Source: Bacillota bacterium (GTDB taxonomy: Bacteria > Bacillota_I > Bacilli_A > RF39 > UBA660). From it: a stretch of DNA of 64,000 nucleotides. The stretch lies in contig DOEC01000035.1 in the NCBI GenBank assembly GCA_003524085.1, positions 11,977 to 75,976 on the forward strand, in the 5' to 3' direction. Under the pieces are notes generated by a model that saw only the letters and a program-made list of their open reading frames with translations, was not told the DNA's origin and made no database searches. Position 1 is the first letter of the stretch; every line of letters begins with the position of its first letter. Position numbers and translations under genes: made by a program. This document shows, in pieces, positions 18,352 through 26,463 of the stretch.

Positions 18352-19113
18352 ATGAAAGATAAATATTCTTATATGGGCAATTATGGTATTGTAAAAATAA
18401 TAGGAGGTAAATTCAAAGGTAAATTTGGATATTACGACGATGATGACGTTGATTTTGATAATGTTAGTAAATCTGTAGTTTATTTCGGAGAAATGTTTGA
18501 TAATTCGGTATATCACTATATCAAACATGAATATATTACAAACGATTTCACGATTGAAGATTTGAAAAAGAGACAAATGTTTCTTCAACACAAATTATGT
18601 AGTAAGATTTCTATTTCAAAAAGATTAGAATTATTAGAAGAGAAAAATTTGATTGAATCTGAAATTAACTTAAGAACTTTAAATTATATTAATTCAAACA
18701 AGTTAGAAAATAAAAAGGTATTTCTATCACATTCTTCAATTGATAAAAATATTGTGACTTCCATTGCTTTGGATTTACAAGAACGTGGAGTTACAACTTG
18801 GCTAGATGCGTATGATATTTTACCAGGAGAATCAATAATGTCAAAAATTAACAAAGGTTTAGAAGAATGTAAATATGTACTATTATTTTTATCAAAAAAT
18901 TCTGTGAATTCTAATTGGGTTACAAAGGAATGGGAAACAGTATTATGGGACGAGATTAATTCAGGAAAGGTAAAAGTTATTCCAGTTAAACTCGAAGAAT
19001 GTGAGATACCCAAAATATTACAAACAAAAAAATATATCGATTTTACTGAAGGTTATAATATAGGACTTTATGAAATTACAAAAACTATTAAAGCATATGA
19101 AAAAATACAATAA
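18352..19113 (+). CDS. TIR-domain protein, putative NADase effector
   Basis: The 253-aa protein has a TIR domain from about residue 121: KVFLSHSSIDK (box 1), TTWLDAYDILPGESI (box 2 loop), LLFLSKNSVNSNWVTKEWE (with the candidate catalytic Glu in KEWE) and IPVKLEEC. The N-terminal 60 residues form a KOW/SH3-like small barrel (YGIVKIIGGKFKGKFGYY), followed by a helical linker. Bacterial TIR proteins of this class degrade NAD or make signalling nucleotides during phage infection. ATG 18352 follows AAAAGGAG by 8 bases and is preferred to ATG 18334, which would place the ribosome site inside the gene. The upstream helical gene is its likely partner. Confidence 0.8.
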   Translation: MKDKYSYMGNYGIVKIIGGKFKGKFGYYDDDDVDFDNVSKSVVYFGEMFDNSVYHYIKHEYITNDFTIEDLKKRQMFLQHKLCSKISISKRLELLEEKNLIESEINLRTLNYINSNKLENKKVFLSHSSIDKNIVTSIALDLQERGVTTWLDAYDILPGESIMSKINKGLEECKYVLLFLSKNSVNSNWVTKEWETVLWDEINSGKVKVIPVKLEECEIPKILQTKKYIDFTEGYNIGLYEITKTIKAYEKIQ

Positions 19114-19119
19114 TTAAAT

Positions 19120-19147
19120 AAGGTACCATTAATAAGACTGGTACCTT
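19120..19147. terminator. Hairpin after the TIR gene
   Basis: AAGGTACC and GGTACCTT form a perfect 8-bp stem. The following tract is AAAAT on the plus strand and ATTTAATT on the minus strand, so the terminator is weak as read. Confidence 0.45.
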
Positions 19148-19173
19148 AAAATAAAAGATTATTTTAGTATATT

Positions 19174-19470
19174 TTAAATGGCGATTTTCAATTTATCAAT
19201 TATCTGGTTTAACTCACCTAAAGCAATGGCAAGTAGTACAACTCTAATTACCAACGGAATTACAATCGTTAATAAAAATATATAAAAAATTTTTGTTATC
19301 TTTCCAATTTCTAACCTTATGTAATAAAGATTTTCTTCAATTGTGCTATCTTCAGCCTTCACTTGATTAATTTTGTCTTCTATTCTAGAATATTCCTGGT
19401 ATCAATGCCACTAACATTATAATTGATATTATACCTATTATTTCACCTAATCCTATATTTATACCTACTT
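19174..19470 (-). pseudogene. Broken small membrane-protein gene
   Basis: Minus-strand frame 19174-19362 encodes a helical segment with a membrane span (FYIFLLTIVIPLVIRVVLLA). Directly upstream, a different frame encodes a second hydrophobic span (GEIIGIISIIMLVALIPGIF) ending in TAG, and the first frame continues upstream of its GTG with SRIEDKINQ. The two pieces look like one two-span protein split by a frameshift. No ribosome site is evident. Low certainty. Confidence 0.3.
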
Positions 19471-19560
19471 TCTATTGTTAGTTTAACATAAAAAAGATTA
19501 GTTTTATTAATAAACTGAAATCATTAACTCTAACTTTACAGAAAAACACTTTTTATAAAA

Positions 19561-19589
19561 TTGACATCTATGTTTTCACATGCTACAAT
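19561..19589 (+). promoter_or_regulatory. Promoter of the nuclease gene
   Basis: TTGACA (19561-19566), 17 bases, TACAAT (19584-19589). Confidence 0.75.
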
Positions 19590-19614
19590 TAACATAGATA
19601 GCAGGTGAAGTAAA

Positions 19615-20316
19615 TTGAAAAAATTAAAAAGATTATTAATAATTATTATAGTAACTGCATTTTTATATTTCTATTACAATGAAGAGACCACTAATTTATT
19701 AAAAAAAATCTTTCCAGATAGTTATTCAACTGAAGTAACTGAAGTAGGAGAGGACAAGGGTAGTTACATAATTATAAACAATAACGAGCCAGATTTTAAC
19801 GATGAAGATAAGACTACAGACACATTTGAAAAGTATAGTAAACTTGATTCTCTAGGACGTGCAGGCGTTGCCTATGCAAATATAAGTGTTGACTTAATGC
19901 CTACAACTGAAAGAGAAAGTATAGGTATGATTAAACCAACTGGCTGGCACACTATAAAATATGACATAGTACCAGGAAAATACTTATATAATCGTTGCCA
20001 CTTAATTGGTTACCAACTAACCGGGGAAAATAAAAATGAACTAAACTTAATAACTTGCACTAGACAAATGAATACAGTAGGAATGCTGGACTGGGAGAGT
20101 ATGGTAGCAAACTATATCAAGGAAACAAACAACAACGTCCTTTATAGGGTAACTCCAAAATATGAAAGTGATAACTTACTTGCAAGTGGCGTTCAAATAG
20201 AAGCGTACTCTATCCAAGATAACGGAAAAGGCATAAAGTTCAATATATTTGTTAAAAATATACAAGACGGAATAGAAATAGACTATAAAACTGGTGATAG
20301 TAAATTAAAAGAATAA
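19615..20316 (+). CDS. Membrane-anchored DNA/RNA non-specific endonuclease
   Basis: The 233-aa protein has one N-terminal helix (LKRLLIIIIVTAFLYFYY) that serves as signal or anchor, then a beta-beta-alpha-metal nuclease domain. The catalytic block YNRCHLIGYQLTGEN (about 126-140) matches the DRGH-type motif in the NRCH form found in DNA-entry nucleases such as EndA, and NLITCTRQMN supplies the metal-ligand Asn region. It would degrade extracellular nucleic acid, for nutrition, uptake or defence. TTG 19615 is 6 bases after AGGTGA and is the only well-placed start. Confidence 0.85.
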   Translation: MKKLKRLLIIIIVTAFLYFYYNEETTNLLKKIFPDSYSTEVTEVGEDKGSYIIINNNEPDFNDEDKTTDTFEKYSKLDSLGRAGVAYANISVDLMPTTERESIGMIKPTGWHTIKYDIVPGKYLYNRCHLIGYQLTGENKNELNLITCTRQMNTVGMLDWESMVANYIKETNNNVLYRVTPKYESDNLLASGVQIEAYSIQDNGKGIKFNIFVKNIQDGIEIDYKTGDSKLKE

Positions 20317-20318
20317 AA

Positions 20319-20360
20319 GAATATTTTTAAATTAAAGTTTTCCTTTAACTAAAAATACTC
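20319..20360. terminator. Bidirectional terminator between the nuclease and anti-sigma genes
   Basis: A long imperfect stem pairs GAATATTTTTAAATTAAAG with CTTTAACTAAAAATACTC around TTTTC, and TTTTTT follows on the plus strand. Confidence 0.75.
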
Positions 20361-20367
20361 TTTTTTA

Positions 20368-21003
20368 TTACTTTAATATTGTTTTTAAGTAACTTACAAT
20401 TTCATGAACATCTAAATTAACAAACTCAATATCATAAAATATGTCATTATAAGTAAATCTAACCATCATCGCAGGTACACTATAACTATCACTAAAATAT
20501 TCTAGAATTTTAACATCATGTTCAGCAATAATAGAAGATTTCATTTCTTCCTTTGGGACAGCAATACATCTAGGCCTTCCGTTGCTATTTAAATTACTTG
20601 TATAATAAATATCTATTATCTTTTCTCCATTTTTAAATATTACTTGATTAGCAAATTTTTCATTATTAACCATGTCAGATAACTCGTAATTGTGTTCTAA
20701 AACATAATCGTTAGGCATTGGGGTTGCCTTAACATTTAGAGTTTCCAAGTTTTCTCTATTATACCCAACGTCATAGGCAGTGTAGTTTAACTTTGCTTTC
20801 TCACTTAATTCATTGATAACTATAATATCATTTTCATACTTATACACAACATCACTAGTCTTCTTGTTAAGAACTAACATCACTGATAAAATAACAACCA
20901 GCGTAGATGGCACCAAAAACAAATAACTAACCTTCTTTCTAACAATATTATCGTATATCTTATCTTTGCTTATCTTCCCCGTAAACATACTCTTCAAATT
21001 CAT
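20368..21003 (-). CDS. Membrane protein, probable anti-sigma partner
   Basis: The 211-aa protein has a basic cytoplasmic N-terminus of about 25 residues, one membrane helix (VSYLFLVPSTLVVILSVMLVL) and an extracytoplasmic domain of about 160 residues (DUF4367-like beta pattern, with PAMMVRFTYNDIFYDIEF). This is the layout of membrane-bound anti-sigma factors. Its gene lies 3 bases downstream of the ECF sigma gene, which supports that role. The short cytoplasmic part has no zinc-binding HxxxCxxC motif, so it would be an atypical anti-sigma domain. Confidence 0.65.
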   Translation of the reverse strand: MNLKSMFTGKISKDKIYDNIVRKKVSYLFLVPSTLVVILSVMLVLNKKTSDVVYKYENDIIVINELSEKAKLNYTAYDVGYNRENLETLNVKATPMPNDYVLEHNYELSDMVNNEKFANQVIFKNGEKIIDIYYTSNLNSNGRPRCIAVPKEEMKSSIIAEHDVKILEYFSDSYSVPAMMVRFTYNDIFYDIEFVNLDVHEIVSYLKTILK

Positions 21004-21006
21004 AAA

Positions 21007-21522
21007 TCATTCCTCCTTTAAGTATTTATTAAGTTCCTTTAATGTCCTATAAAGATAGTGTTTCACATTGCTTTCCGTGATATTTAAAAACTCACTTATC
21101 TCTTTAAGTGTTAACTCTTCATAATAATATAAATAGAATATCTTTGATATAACACTCTTCTTCTTTTTTAAATAATTCCACACCTTATCAGTATCATATC
21201 TATTAGAAACTGTCTCTTCTAAGTTAAACTCATCACGTATATTCTCTATACCCGAGTCTTCTTCATTCTTAAAATAATCAACTATCTTATCTTTAAACTT
21301 AAATCTATAATAGTCATTAATCTTATGATTAGCTATTCCAAATATATAAGATTTATCAACACTCACATTCTTTTTTAACTTCTTATACGCATCAGTATAT
21401 ATATTTTGTAAAATATCTTCCACATCAGCAATATTTCTGCATTTTAATATAACATACCTTTTAATCTCATTAAAAGTCTCATTATAAATACTATCAAATT
21501 CTTTTAGTGCTTGACTAGTCAT
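21007..21522 (-). CDS. ECF-type RNA polymerase sigma factor
   Basis: The 171-aa protein has sigma-70 region 2 (NIADVEDILQNIYTDAYKKL, about 27-46) and region 4 (LTLKEISEFLNITESNVKHYLYR, about 139-161), with no region 3, as in ECF sigmas. A GIANHKINDYYR motif between them is typical. It is co-transcribed with the membrane protein that follows by 3 bases; the pair probably responds to an envelope signal. Target promoters cannot be read from this window. Confidence 0.88.
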   Translation of the reverse strand: MTSQALKEFDSIYNETFNEIKRYVILKCRNIADVEDILQNIYTDAYKKLKKNVSVDKSYIFGIANHKINDYYRFKFKDKIVDYFKNEEDSGIENIRDEFNLEETVSNRYDTDKVWNYLKKKKSVISKIFYLYYYEELTLKEISEFLNITESNVKHYLYRTLKELNKYLKEE

Positions 21523-21707
21523 TTTATCACACCCACTTATACAGTCGTAAATTATTACTATTTAGTTCCATTTTTATATTTTTTATTATACTAAAGAATA
21601 ACTTTTAATACAACTTAACTATAACTTAAAGTAATAACACCCATAAATAATTACTTCTTTTCTTGTATTCATTTTTATTATATAATGTAACTAGAGGAAG
21701 TGATTAT

Positions 21708-22673
21708 ATGTATAAATCTAATGATAGTGTAGAAATTGCAAAGTTAATGAGTAGATTTAATTATGACGAAAGTAGAACTAGTGAAGTGCTAGAAAAATAT
21801 GATAAGCTAACTAAATTAGTAGACTTACATACCCATACATCTTATAGTGATGGAATATTTAGTCCTATTGAAGTATTAGACTTAGCCAAAAAAGAAAATG
21901 TTGGCCTTTTATCCATAACAGATCATGATACAGTTGAAGGAATTAGAAAGTACAAAAGTGTTTTACATAACGATAAAGACATAAAATTTGTTGACGGAAT
22001 AGAGCTATCTATAAAAGTGAACCACGGTAGAATGCATATACTTGGTTACGGAATTGACATAGAAAATAAACTATTAAATGACAAGCTAGCATGGATTAAA
22101 GAAAACAAAATCAATTCATTTTTAACAATTTATGAAGAAGTCAAAAGAGAGTACAATCTAGTATTCAGTAATAAAAAGTTAGCTGATTTAATAAAAAGCG
22201 TTTACACTGAAGGCCACACAATTAACAGAGTAGACATTGCAAAAATGTGTGTGGAAGAATCTTATGCCCTTGACATAAAAGATGCGTTTAACAAATACCT
22301 AATAAGTGCCTACGAAAATACTAGAAAATATAGAAAAGGCATAAACTATGAAGAAGCGATAAACTTAATTAACAACTCTGGCGGAATAAGCGTACTTGCC
22401 CATCCAAAAAGCCTAGAACTTAGCCAAAAAGAATTTTTAATTTTATTAAAAGACCTAATTAAATGTGGACTAAACGGCATTGAAGTATATCATTCTAGTC
22501 ACACAAAAGAAGAAATGATGTTTTATAAAGGTATATGCTTAGAAAATGGCTTATTCATGACTGGTGGAAGTGACTTTCACGGAAAAAATAAACCCGATGT
22601 GTTACTAGCTCATGGCATTAACGACAACCTTAACATTAGAAGGCATCAGTTAAAACTACCAGATAAAATGTAA
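21708..22673 (+). CDS. PHP-domain phosphoesterase
   Basis: The 321-aa protein has the PHP metal sites DLHTHTSYSDG (about 38-48), ITDHDTVEG (about 71), HILGYGI, AHPKSL and the final GGSDFHG. This is the TrpH/YciV/RNase AM group, which acts on nucleotide or RNA phosphodiesters such as 3',5'-bisphosphates or 5' RNA ends. A helical insertion between the fourth and fifth blocks is normal for the group. ATG 21708 has GAGGAAG 8 bases upstream; the longer frame has none. Confidence 0.85.
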   Translation: MYKSNDSVEIAKLMSRFNYDESRTSEVLEKYDKLTKLVDLHTHTSYSDGIFSPIEVLDLAKKENVGLLSITDHDTVEGIRKYKSVLHNDKDIKFVDGIELSIKVNHGRMHILGYGIDIENKLLNDKLAWIKENKINSFLTIYEEVKREYNLVFSNKKLADLIKSVYTEGHTINRVDIAKMCVEESYALDIKDAFNKYLISAYENTRKYRKGINYEEAINLINNSGGISVLAHPKSLELSQKEFLILLKDLIKCGLNGIEVYHSSHTKEEMMFYKGICLENGLFMTGGSDFHGKNKPDVLLAHGINDNLNIRRHQLKLPDKM

Positions 22674-22755
22674 ATGCAAAAGAAATTTTACAAATTTCTA
22701 CATAAAGTTTATAGTAAATAATTAAAAAATGTAGTATATTTATAATGAGGTGTTA

Positions 22756-23919
22756 ATGGTGGAAAAACGAAAACTAAAAATTGGACTTTTTATTGATAAT
22801 TATTATCCAAATATAGACGGAGTAACACTTGTGGTTGATAACTTAGCAAGGTGTTTGTCAAAATATAACGATGTAGTAGTAGTCTGTCCATACATTGATG
22901 GGTGTAATGATTCTTCACTTCCCTATAAAGTAATTAGATTAAAAAGCATTAAAGTTCCACTTACTTCTTATAAAGTTGTTAATATGTTTTGTAATAAAAT
23001 AGAACTTGTTAATGAAAAGTTTGACATAATACACATTCATTCACCATTTATTTTAGGTAAAATTGGAATGAAACTTGCGAAGAAACTAGATATTCCATGT
23101 ATTTCAACCGTGCACACCAGATTCGATTTTGAATTCAAAAGATTTGCCAAAAGTGAAGTTGTATCACAATTCGCGACTAAAGTTTTAATTACTTCTTTAA
23201 ACAAAAGTACCCTATGTACAGTTGTAAATGACCCATTAGTTAGCGAAGTTAAGAGTTATGGATACAAAGGGAAACTAAAAGTAGTTTATAACGGGACAGA
23301 CTTAAAGCCCGCTATCTTTAAAGGTAGAAAAAGAAATATGATAAATGAAATGTTTAACTTATCTAATGAAGAGGCTGTTTTCTTGTTTGTTGGTAGAATT
23401 ATTGATATAAAAAATATTTTCTTCATACTAGATGCTTTAAAACTTCTAAAAGAAGAAAATTATAAATTCAAAATGATTTACGTAGGAGAAGGTCCAGACT
23501 TTGAAAAATTAAAAAACAAAGTTATTGAGTACCAATTAGAAGACTACATTATACTAACTGGAAAAATTACTGATAGAGAACTTTTATCATTCATATATAG
23601 AAGAAGTGATTTACTTTTATTCCCATCTTTATTTGATACGTCTAGTTTAGTTAGAATAGAAGCTGCAGTTAACATGACACCAGGACTTTTCATAAAAGGT
23701 AGCATGGTTGGCTCTACTATAAAGGATAACGTTGATGGTTACCTTAGCAAACTAGATACAGTAAAATATAAAAATAGAATTATAGAAATAATAAATGATA
23801 AAAAACTACTTAACAAAGTATCAATAAACGCTAAAAAGAACTTAGGCGTTTCTTGGAAAAATGTTGCAAAAATATATTATGATATCTATTTAGAAGAGGT
23901 TAACAATAAATTGATTTAA
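22756..23919 (+). CDS. GT4-family glycosyltransferase (glycolipid type)
   Basis: The 387-aa GT-B enzyme has an N-terminal acceptor domain (GLFIDNYYPNIDGVTLVV, then HIHSPFILGKIGMKLA) and a C-terminal donor domain (VYNGTD, LFVGRIIDIKN, and the E-x7-E block near FDTSSLVRIEAA). The DGVTLVV start is typical of diacylglycerol glucosyltransferases that build membrane glycolipids, the anchors of lipoteichoic acids; an LTA-synthase-like gene is present at 46.3 kb. In the E-x7-E region the usual Glu-Pro-Glu is altered (FDTSSLVRIEA), so substrate choice is uncertain. GAGG lies 5 bases before ATG 22756. Confidence 0.85.
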   Translation: MVEKRKLKIGLFIDNYYPNIDGVTLVVDNLARCLSKYNDVVVVCPYIDGCNDSSLPYKVIRLKSIKVPLTSYKVVNMFCNKIELVNEKFDIIHIHSPFILGKIGMKLAKKLDIPCISTVHTRFDFEFKRFAKSEVVSQFATKVLITSLNKSTLCTVVNDPLVSEVKSYGYKGKLKVVYNGTDLKPAIFKGRKRNMINEMFNLSNEEAVFLFVGRIIDIKNIFFILDALKLLKEENYKFKMIYVGEGPDFEKLKNKVIEYQLEDYIILTGKITDRELLSFIYRRSDLLLFPSLFDTSSLVRIEAAVNMTPGLFIKGSMVGSTIKDNVDGYLSKLDTVKYKNRIIEIINDKKLLNKVSINAKKNLGVSWKNVAKIYYDIYLEEVNNKLI

Positions 23920-23964
23920 CCTCTTTTTAATGATATAATTAGAAAGACGAAAGGTGAAATAAGT

Positions 23965-24999
23965 ATGTATACAATTTTTGATTATTTAGAATATTATAAA
24001 GATACAAATTTAAATGAAATAAACATTAATGAAATAGATAATCTACTATTTAGTATCTTGGTCTATCTTCCAATATCAAGTTTTGATAAAAAAATGAATT
24101 TCTCTGAATTTGCTAACTATGCTTTAAAATTCAAAAACGTTAAAACTTCTAGCAGCATGGCACGTGTTGCATTTGAAATAATAAGTATTTTAAAAAGCTC
24201 CAAAAGATTTAAGGACTTCTATGTTAGCAATTTTGTTAACATAAAAAATGAAGAAATGCAGTTTGGTGGAGCTAAATTTAGTAACAAAGACACAACTATT
24301 ATAAGCTTTAAAGGTACAGATGGTTCATGTATTGGCTGGTATGAAAACTTAAGATTATCCTATATGTATCCAACTAAAACTCAAAGTTATGCTTTAGATT
24401 ACATAAAAAACACTATTGATAACAAAGACAAAAATATCTATATATGTGGACACAGTAAAGGGGGAAATTTAGCTTTAGTGTCCTTAATAGAAGCAAGTAA
24501 AAGCCTATTTAAAAGAATTAACAAAGTCTATAATTTTGACGGGCCTGGAGTATTAAACGAAGTATTTTATAGCGACAAATACAAAAATGCAAAGACAAAA
24601 CTAATTAATATTGTTCCAACTGGGTCAGTAGTAGGTATGCTTTTATATAATGACTTATATGATGTGTGTGAAAGCACTGAATACGCTTTTAATGAACACT
24701 ATCCAAATTCATTCAAAGTATTTGGTACAAAATTCGTTAAAGGTAACCTTAGTTTAGTAAGTAAAAAAATACACCAGTCTACAACTGAAGAGTTAAGTAG
24801 TTTAGACAAAGAAAGCGTTAAAGATGCAGTTGAAAGTTTGATAAAAACTTTGGGAAAAGACGGAGTAGAAGACTTTAACTTTAGCTTAACAGACATAACA
24901 GAAATAGTTAAAAACATGAAAAACATTCCAGCTTCTACTAGAAGTTACTTAGTTAAAATGTTAACAACTCTAATAAGTGTAATAGGTAAAAACAAATAA
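23965..24999 (+). CDS. DUF2974 (Mbeg1-like) alpha/beta hydrolase
   Basis: The 344-aa protein has the lipase-like core: FKGTDGSCIGWYENL (oxyanion region, about 110-124) and the nucleophile elbow GHSKGGNLA (about 162-170), followed by FDGPGV and a late His in the NEHYP segment. This is the usual pattern of DUF2974, a cytosolic lipase/esterase-like family of Firmicutes with unknown substrate. A helical C-terminal region of about 80 residues follows. AAAGGTGAAAT precedes the ATG. Confidence 0.85.
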   Translation: MYTIFDYLEYYKDTNLNEININEIDNLLFSILVYLPISSFDKKMNFSEFANYALKFKNVKTSSSMARVAFEIISILKSSKRFKDFYVSNFVNIKNEEMQFGGAKFSNKDTTIISFKGTDGSCIGWYENLRLSYMYPTKTQSYALDYIKNTIDNKDKNIYICGHSKGGNLALVSLIEASKSLFKRINKVYNFDGPGVLNEVFYSDKYKNAKTKLINIVPTGSVVGMLLYNDLYDVCESTEYAFNEHYPNSFKVFGTKFVKGNLSLVSKKIHQSTTEELSSLDKESVKDAVESLIKTLGKDGVEDFNFSLTDITEIVKNMKNIPASTRSYLVKMLTTLISVIGKNK

Positions 25000-25000
25000 A

Positions 25001-25026
25001 AAAGCCACAGTTAATCTGTGGCTTTA
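25001..25026 (+). terminator. Intrinsic terminator
   Basis: AAAGCCACAG pairs with CTGTGGCTTT over a TTAAT loop. Confidence 0.85.
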
Positions 25027-25051
25027 GTCTATATTAATTAATTCGTACTTA

Positions 25052-25335
25052 TTACTTCCAAGCTCTAAATCCACCCATCATATGACATTTATATGTGCTA
25101 GATTTATAATCGAGTCGTATTTAGTAAAACAGTTTCCCACTAGGTCATACTCTAAATGCTTTCCTTTATTAACTGGCAGTTTTATTTCATCTTCACTATC
25201 CATTATACTAGCATTAGCTATCTTAGTAAAACCATGACTTTCTATAACTTTCATATGGTCTAAACTTGCCTGTCTTTATCTTATATAAGCTGTATTACAT
25301 TTAACAATTGTAGCATTAACTTATTGTACAAGCCC
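25052..25335 (-). pseudogene. Internal fragment of a DUF362 iron-sulfur protein
   Basis: Reading the minus strand gives NATIVKCNTAYIR, a TAA, then LDHMKVIESHGFTKIA, IMDSEDEIKLPVNKGKHLEY, DLVGNCFTKYDSIINLAHI and, after a one-base frame change, KCHMMGGF. These are the middle blocks of DUF362 proteins (GATIVECNTAYGG, HxxxAxxHGF, LPVxGGKHL, SHFKGHAMGGF in intact members). Both ends, including the ferredoxin domain, are missing. It fills the apparent gap between the lipase-like gene and the tRNA-binding gene. Confidence 0.75.
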
Positions 25336-25423
25336 CTATATTAATTCAGACTTCAAATATTCTAACTAATAATTTACTGCTTATCTCTTTTGTAAAATAT
25401 ACTTTACTCATAAAATGCTCTAT

Positions 25424-25792
25424 TTAATATAATTTACTTCCTGGAATTACTCCATCATCTATAAACGATAGTTTAACTATTTCCTTTCCATCAACCTTGC
25501 ACTCAAAAGACAAAAGCATACCATTAGATTCCATCCCCATCATATTTCTTGGTGGTAAATTTAAAATAGCAATTACATTCTTACCAATTAACTCTTCTGG
25601 TCTATAAAACTCCTTAATTCCACTTAATATAATTCTTTCGTCATTAGTCCCATCATCAAGTGTAAACTTTAATAACTTGCTACTCTTTGGAACTTCTTCA
25701 CAATTAACTATCTTTACTGCTCTTAAGTCACTTTTACTAAAAGTATCAAAATCAACCCTCTCAGTAAAAAGTGGTTCAATTTCTATATTCAT
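25424..25792 (-). CDS. Stand-alone tRNA-binding domain protein
   Basis: The 122-aa protein is one OB-fold of the EMAP/Arc1p/CsaA/MetRS C-terminal type: FSKSDLRAVKIVNCEEVPKS (18-37), LLKFTLDDG, ILSGI and NLPPRNMMGMESNGMLL (77-93). Such proteins bind tRNA and, in some bacteria, serve as detached C-terminal domains of methionyl-tRNA synthetase. No metG lies nearby, so the partner is unknown. Its promoter region is the interval right of 25793. Confidence 0.85.
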   Translation of the reverse strand: MNIEIEPLFTERVDFDTFSKSDLRAVKIVNCEEVPKSSKLLKFTLDDGTNDERIILSGIKEFYRPEELIGKNVIAILNLPPRNMMGMESNGMLLSFECKVDGKEIVKLSFIDDGVIPGSKLY

Positions 25793-25987
25793 ATTCTACC
25801 TTCTTTCTATATTTATTATAAACTAAATACGAAAAAAATACAAATGATAATTTTGTGAAAACCGTTGATTAAGTTTATTTAATATGTTACTATTAAATCG
25901 TGTTAGATTTCTTGCTGGTAATTTAACACAATATACAATTTAGTCGATAATTTATATTTTCAGGCAAGAGAAAATATATCTATTCGG

Positions 25988-26018
25988 GGGATACTTCTTA
26001 GGGAGTATCCTCTTTTTC
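25988..26018 (+). terminator. GC-rich hairpin with U-tract
   Basis: GGATACT and AGTATCC pair around TCTTAGGG and are followed by TCTTTTT. Directly after it comes an excellent ribosome site, so it may be an attenuator in a leader and not a simple end-of-gene terminator. Confidence 0.6.
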
Positions 26019-26034
26019 GAAAGGAGGTGAAAAA

Positions 26035-26082
26035 ATGAATTATGGATATCATAACAAGATTTTAGTTTATAATAATTTTTAA
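26035..26082 (+). CDS. 15-codon ORF behind a strong ribosome site
   Basis: GAAAGGAGGTGAAAAA precedes the ATG, one of the strongest ribosome sites in the window, but the ORF (MNYGYHNKILVYNNF) stops after 15 codons. It could be a leader peptide, a truncated small toxin, or the stub of a lost gene. No homologue is recognised. Confidence 0.3.
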   Translation: MNYGYHNKILVYNNF

Positions 26083-26463
26083 AAGATGTATGACTTTTAA
26101 AGTTAATTAAAAAATAGATATCTAGTTACAATCAGATGGAATTCTCTTAGAAAATATATTATTAATTTTAATCAGGACCAAAGTCTAAGGTTAGGATTTA
26201 AACAAATAAAAAACATCAAATATATGGTGTAAACTTCATATGGAGTGAATTACGTAGATATCAATAACTCTTTACTTATTATCGATTAATATACAAATAT
26301 CACCAATAGCAATATTTACTAAAACTTTAACAGAAATTATAAAAAATAGTTCAAAAAACTAATAAAATAGCTATAATTTCTTTATATTTCAATGAAAGTA
26401 TGATAAAATTAAAATAGTTGAGTATTTTAAATGATACTTTTTTCTTTTAGAAAGAAGGTATAT

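Larger units (their letters stand above)
25793..26463. other. Intergenic region with a hairpin and short leader-like ORF
   Basis: Apart from the hairpin at 25988-26018 and the 15-codon ORF at 26035-26082, described separately, I find no gene here. The segment 26083-26420 is featureless and AT-rich on both strands. Confidence 0.5.
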
